This document shows, piece by piece, positions 61,004 through 64,000 of a DNA stretch of 64,000 nt. Every line of letters starts with the position of its first letter. Position 1 is the first letter of the stretch. Source of the DNA: Brevibacillus gelatini (lineage in GTDB: Bacteria; Bacillota; Bacilli; Brevibacillales; Brevibacillaceae); the NCBI RefSeq assembly GCF_003710935.1, contig NZ_RHHS01000017.1:248001-312000 (forward strand). The letters are read 5' to 3'. The position numbers and the translations under genes were made by a program. The notes below the pieces were generated by a model. It did not search any database. It was not told where the DNA came from and worked only from the letters and a program-made list of their open reading frames with translations.

Positions 61004-62518
61004 ATGTATTTTCCCTCCCTTGCTGAGGTCCAGAACCTTTCAGCATCCTATTCCCTGATCCCTGTGAGCTTGAAGCTGCTGGCTGACCAGGAGACACCCA
61101 TCCGTTTGTATCAGAAGATTCGTACGAGTGATTCGTTTTTGCTGGAAAGCGTGGAAGGCGGAGCGCGTTGGGCCCGCTATTCGTTCATCGGGATGAATCC
61201 TTTTCAAGTCGTGGAAGCAAAAGGCGAAGACATCTCCGTCGTCAAGCGAAGCGGAGAGCGCGTCACTTTGACAGGCAATCCCGTCAACTTTTTGCGCCAG
61301 GAGACAGACCGCTTCAAAAGTCCGAAGCTTCCCGGCTTTCCCCGGTTGAGCGGCGGGGCCGTAGGCTTTTTTGGCTACAACACCCTGCGCTATTTTGAAG
61401 ATTTGCCGGCGCACCGCCAGGAGGCAGTACGCGTGCCGGATATGCGTTTTCTCTTCGTCGACGAGATGATCGCATTCGATCACCTGAAGCAGGAAATTCA
61501 GTTGATCGTCAACCTGCACGCAGAGCCGGGAGATTCCGCCGAAGTAATTGACGAAAAATACAGGCTAGTCTGCGAAAGGCTGGAGCAGCTCGCAACAATG
61601 GTAACTGCTCCGTTGGAGGTGGACAGCCGCATCCAGGTAGAAACCGGCTCCCCCGCTCCGCTCAACGTCGAGCCGAACATGAGCCGCGAGCAGTTTGAGC
61701 GAATGGTCGAGCAAGCCAAGGAGTATATCGCGGCAGGCGATATTTTTCAGGTCGTGCTCTCGCAACGCTTTTCCGTCAAGACCGACGTGGACCCGTTTGC
61801 CGTGTACAGACTGCTGCGCACGCTCAATCCTTCGCCGTACATGTACTATCTCGAATACGAGGGCGAGACAGTGGTCGGTACGTCGCCTGAGCTGCTCGTT
61901 CGGGTGGAGGATGAAAAAGTCGAGATGCGCCCGATCGCCGGAACGCGGAAAAGAGGCGCGACCCCACAAGAGGACGAGGAACTGGCGGCAGACCTTTTGG
62001 CGGACAAAAAGGAACGGGCCGAGCACTACATGCTCCTCGATCTCGGCCGCAACGACGTCGGCAAGGTGTCGGCTTACGGCAGTGTCCGCGTGGAAGAGGC
62101 CTTGGTCATTGAAAATTACTCGCATGTGATGCACATGGTGTCGCACGTGACGGGCAAGCTGCGCGAGGGGCTGCACGCCTTTGACGCCCTGCTCAGCGCC
62201 TTTCCGGCCGGGACCGTCTCCGGTTCGCCAAAACTGCGGGCGATGGAGATTATCGCCGAGCTGGAACCGGATGCGCGTCACCTGTACGCGGGAGCAATCG
62301 GCTACATTTCCTTCGATGGCTCGCTCGACAGCTGTATCACGATCCGGACGTTGTTTTTCCAGGATGGGTACGCACATGTGCAGGCCGGAGCAGGCATCGT
62401 TGCCGACTCGATTCCGGCAAACGAATACCAGGAGACAGTGAACAAGGCGGCCGCGATGATCTCGGCCCTGGAAAAAGCAGAACAGCTATTTGTGCGCAAG
62501 GAGGTATTGCCATGCTGA
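61004..62518 (+). CDS. trpE: Anthranilate synthase component I
   Basis: Makes anthranilate from chorismate with ammonia or, with a glutamine amidotransferase subunit, from glutamine. The 504-residue protein has the feedback site sequence LLESVEGG near residue 45, YIAAGDIFQVVLSQRF, DLGRNDVGKV, and PAGTVSGSPKLRAMEIIAELEP. AAGGAG precedes the ATG. The amidotransferase gene (trpG/pabA) is not next to it; in Bacillus it lies in the folate operon. Controlled by the TRAP leader. It overlaps trpD by seven bases. Confidence 0.96.
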   Translation: MYFPSLAEVQNLSASYSLIPVSLKLLADQETPIRLYQKIRTSDSFLLESVEGGARWARYSFIGMNPFQVVEAKGEDISVVKRSGERVTLTGNPVNFLRQETDRFKSPKLPGFPRLSGGAVGFFGYNTLRYFEDLPAHRQEAVRVPDMRFLFVDEMIAFDHLKQEIQLIVNLHAEPGDSAEVIDEKYRLVCERLEQLATMVTAPLEVDSRIQVETGSPAPLNVEPNMSREQFERMVEQAKEYIAAGDIFQVVLSQRFSVKTDVDPFAVYRLLRTLNPSPYMYYLEYEGETVVGTSPELLVRVEDEKVEMRPIAGTRKRGATPQEDEELAADLLADKKERAEHYMLLDLGRNDVGKVSAYGSVRVEEALVIENYSHVMHMVSHVTGKLREGLHAFDALLSAFPAGTVSGSPKLRAMEIIAELEPDARHLYAGAIGYISFDGSLDSCITIRTLFFQDGYAHVQAGAGIVADSIPANEYQETVNKAAAMISALEKAEQLFVRKEVLPC

Positions 62519-63537
62519 CCTATGCATTGGAGCAAATTTTGCGGGGAAACGACCTGACGCGGGCAATCGCGGAGGAAGCGATGGGAGAAATCATGGACGG
62601 CAAGGCAACGCCCGCCCAGATCGGAGCCTTTTTGGCAAGCATGCGGCTCAAGGGAGAGCAGGTTGAGGAAATCATCGGGTTTGCGAAGGCGATGCGCGCC
62701 CGGGCGATGCGTTTTCCAATCGAGATGCCGGGGCTGGTCGATACTTGCGGCACAGGCGGGGACGGCAGCAATACGTTCAATATCTCTACAGCAAGCGCGA
62801 TTGTGGCGGCAAGCGATGGCGTGCGGATCGCCAAGCACGGCAACCGGGCTGTGTCGAGCAGAAGCGGCAGTGCAGATGTCCTCGAACAGCTGGGGATTCC
62901 GGTCAACCTGTCGCCAAAGGATGCCGCTGACTGCCTGCGCGCCACCAACCTGTGCTTTTTGTTCGCGCCGCTCTATCATCAGGCGATGAAGCATGCAGCA
63001 GGTCCGCGCAAGGAGCTGGCCGTGCGCACCGTATTCAACCTGCTCGGTCCGCTGACCAATCCGGCAAATGCCAGCCATCAGCTCATGGGCGTCTATGACG
63101 TAAAGCTGCTGCCAACTGTCGCGGCTGTCCTGCGCGAGCTGCATGTAGAAAGGGCGCTGGTCGTGGCTGGCTCAGACGGGCTGGATGAGCTGACCGTGAC
63201 GGGAACCAGCCAGATCGCGGAGCTGCGTGACGGCGAGATTCACACGTATGAGATCAATCCGGAACAGTTCGGATTGCACCGCCACGAAAAAGAGGCGCTG
63301 CGCGGCGGAGACGCAGTCGAAAACGCGGCAATCATTCGCGATGTATTCGCTGGCAAGCGCGGTGCAGCGCGCGACATCGTGCTCCTGAATGCAGGAGCGA
63401 TTCTCTACCTGGCTGATCGCGTCCGCTCGATTGAAGCAGGCGTGATCCGGGCAGCGGAGCTGATTGACGACGGCCTCGTCATGCGCAAGCTGGAACATAT
63501 ACAGCAAATTGCAGGAGGGATGATTCATGCTTCATAA
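62512..63537 (+). CDS. trpD: Anthranilate phosphoribosyltransferase
   Basis: Joins anthranilate and PRPP. The 341-residue protein has the PRPP site [38 protein letters not shown] and [11 protein letters not shown]. The ATG lies within the end of trpE, whose stop TGA is at 62516-62518, with CAAGGAGG upstream, so translation is coupled. It overlaps trpC by 11 bases. No amidotransferase domain is fused. Confidence 0.96.
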   Translation: MLTYALEQILRGNDLTRAIAEEAMGEIMDGKATPAQIGAFLASMRLKGEQVEEIIGFAKAMRARAMRFPIEMPGLVDTCGTGGDGSNTFNISTASAIVAASDGVRIAKHGNRAVSSRSGSADVLEQLGIPVNLSPKDAADCLRATNLCFLFAPLYHQAMKHAAGPRKELAVRTVFNLLGPLTNPANASHQLMGVYDVKLLPTVAAVLRELHVERALVVAGSDGLDELTVTGTSQIAELRDGEIHTYEINPEQFGLHRHEKEALRGGDAVENAAIIRDVFAGKRGAARDIVLLNAGAILYLADRVRSIEAGVIRAAELIDDGLVMRKLEHIQQIAGGMIHAS

Positions 63538-64000
63538 AATCGTGGAAAAGAAACGTGAGGAAATCGCCCGCCTGCAAAAAGAGACGACGGTAGCTGCCTT
63601 GCTGCAGCAAGCCAAAGCGCAAGAGCCTCCACGCGGCTTTCGCCAGGCGCTGGTACAAAGTGCGCGTCCCGTCAGTGTGATCGCGGAAGTGAAAAAGGCT
63701 TCGCCGTCCAAAGGGCTGATTCGCCCGGACTTTGATCCGCTCGCGATTGCGCGGTCGTATCAGGAGGCTGAGGCCGAGTGCTTGTCCGTCTTGACCGACG
63801 AATCTTTTTTTCAGGGCAGTCTTGCGTATTTGCAGGGCATTCGCGAAGCCGTAGACCGTCCGTTGTTGCGCAAAGATTTTCTCATCGAAGAGATTCAGGT
63901 AGTGGAAGCGCGGGCAGCCGGAGCGGATTGCATCTTGCTTATCGCAGCGATTCTCACGCACGAGCAACTGCGGCATCTGTCCCAGACGGCAGAAGAGCTT
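63527..64000 (+). CDS. trpC: Indole-3-glycerol-phosphate synthase (5' part, cut by window end)
   Basis: Converts carboxyphenylamino-deoxyribulose phosphate to indole-3-glycerol phosphate. The visible 158 residues include the start [31 protein letters not shown] with the catalytic lysines, [11 protein letters not shown], and [13 protein letters not shown], and stop in the barrel at [20 protein letters not shown] precedes the ATG, which lies inside trpD. The C-terminal third runs beyond the window; there is no sign of truncation. Confidence 0.95.
   Translation, partial: MLHKIVEKKREEIARLQKETTVAALLQQAKAQEPPRGFRQALVQSARPVSVIAEVKKASPSKGLIRPDFDPLAIARSYQEAEAECLSVLTDESFFQGSLAYLQGIREAVDRPLLRKDFLIEEIQVVEARAAGADCILLIAAILTHEQLRHLSQTAEEL

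Overview
The window is an ordinary stretch of chromosome from an endospore-forming Bacillales bacterium, most likely Brevibacillus or a close relative. This rests on the sporulation genes (dacB-spmA-spmB, sleB-ypeB, spoVIF, spoIVA, the YIEGIA pair), on gene order that largely follows the Bacillus subtilis ypb-ypf-yph-hbs-aro-trp region, on strong AGGAGG ribosome binding sites with many GTG and TTG starts, and on a menaquinone gene set that includes mqnA. The name of the genus is an inference. I see no prophage, insertion sequence, CRISPR array or integration site.

Layout. 1-7450: lysA, ppiB, a membrane metalloprotease, the condensin genes scpA-scpB, the spore-cortex operon dacB-spmA-spmB, and rluB. 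7540-14720: the cytochrome c maturation and redox-response genes resA-resB-resC and resD-resE, followed by a long HAD-family protein. 14820-20820 (mostly minus strand): an ArsB/NhaD-type transporter, then a two-gene serine operon (class V aminotransferase, serA) behind a T-box leader whose specifier reads as AGC (serine), then ferredoxin and an unknown anchored protein. 20910-30650: ypbB-recQ-ypbD-ypbE, a thioredoxin-reductase-like flavoprotein, a small membrane protein, a MecA-type adaptor, a PIG-L deacetylase, glutamate dehydrogenase and asparaginase. 30730-43890: prsW, a 52-residue zinc-ribbon protein, sleB-ypeB, a PilZ protein, cmk-plsC, rpsA, fni, yphA, YIEGIA and its small partner, der, plsY, gpsA, spoVIF. 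44000-48450: an unknown low-complexity protein, a DUF2768-like protein, two different [2Fe-2S] ferredoxins, yphF, spoIVA and hbs. 48580-64000: folE, tRNA-Pro(GGG), a lytic transglycosylase, mtrB (TRAP), the heptaprenyl/menaquinone cluster hepS-menG-ubiA type-ubiX-mqnA-hepT, ndk, cheR, a 55-residue unknown, aroC-aroB-aroH, and trpE-trpD-trpC (trpC runs off the end).

How the genes work together. The right end forms one metabolic unit. AroB and AroC lead to chorismate. AroH, TrpE and MqnA draw chorismate towards phenylalanine/tyrosine, tryptophan and (by the futalosine route) menaquinone. HepS/HepT supply the heptaprenyl tail. The UbiA-type enzyme, UbiX and MenG finish the quinone. Tryptophan supply is sensed by MtrB, and its target is visible just upstream of trpE: eleven triplets (ten GAG, one CAG) at mostly 5-base spacing, overlapping antiterminator and terminator hairpins, and a second hairpin that can cover the trpE ribosome binding site.

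The best candidates for a second look are the TRAP circuit and its trpE leader, the mqn/hep cluster, the split of folE from mtrB, the pair of unlike ferredoxins next to spoIVA, the short SleB without a peptidoglycan-binding domain, the serine T-box, and several small uncharacterised proteins. I did not find a clearly new defence, mobile or biosynthetic system.
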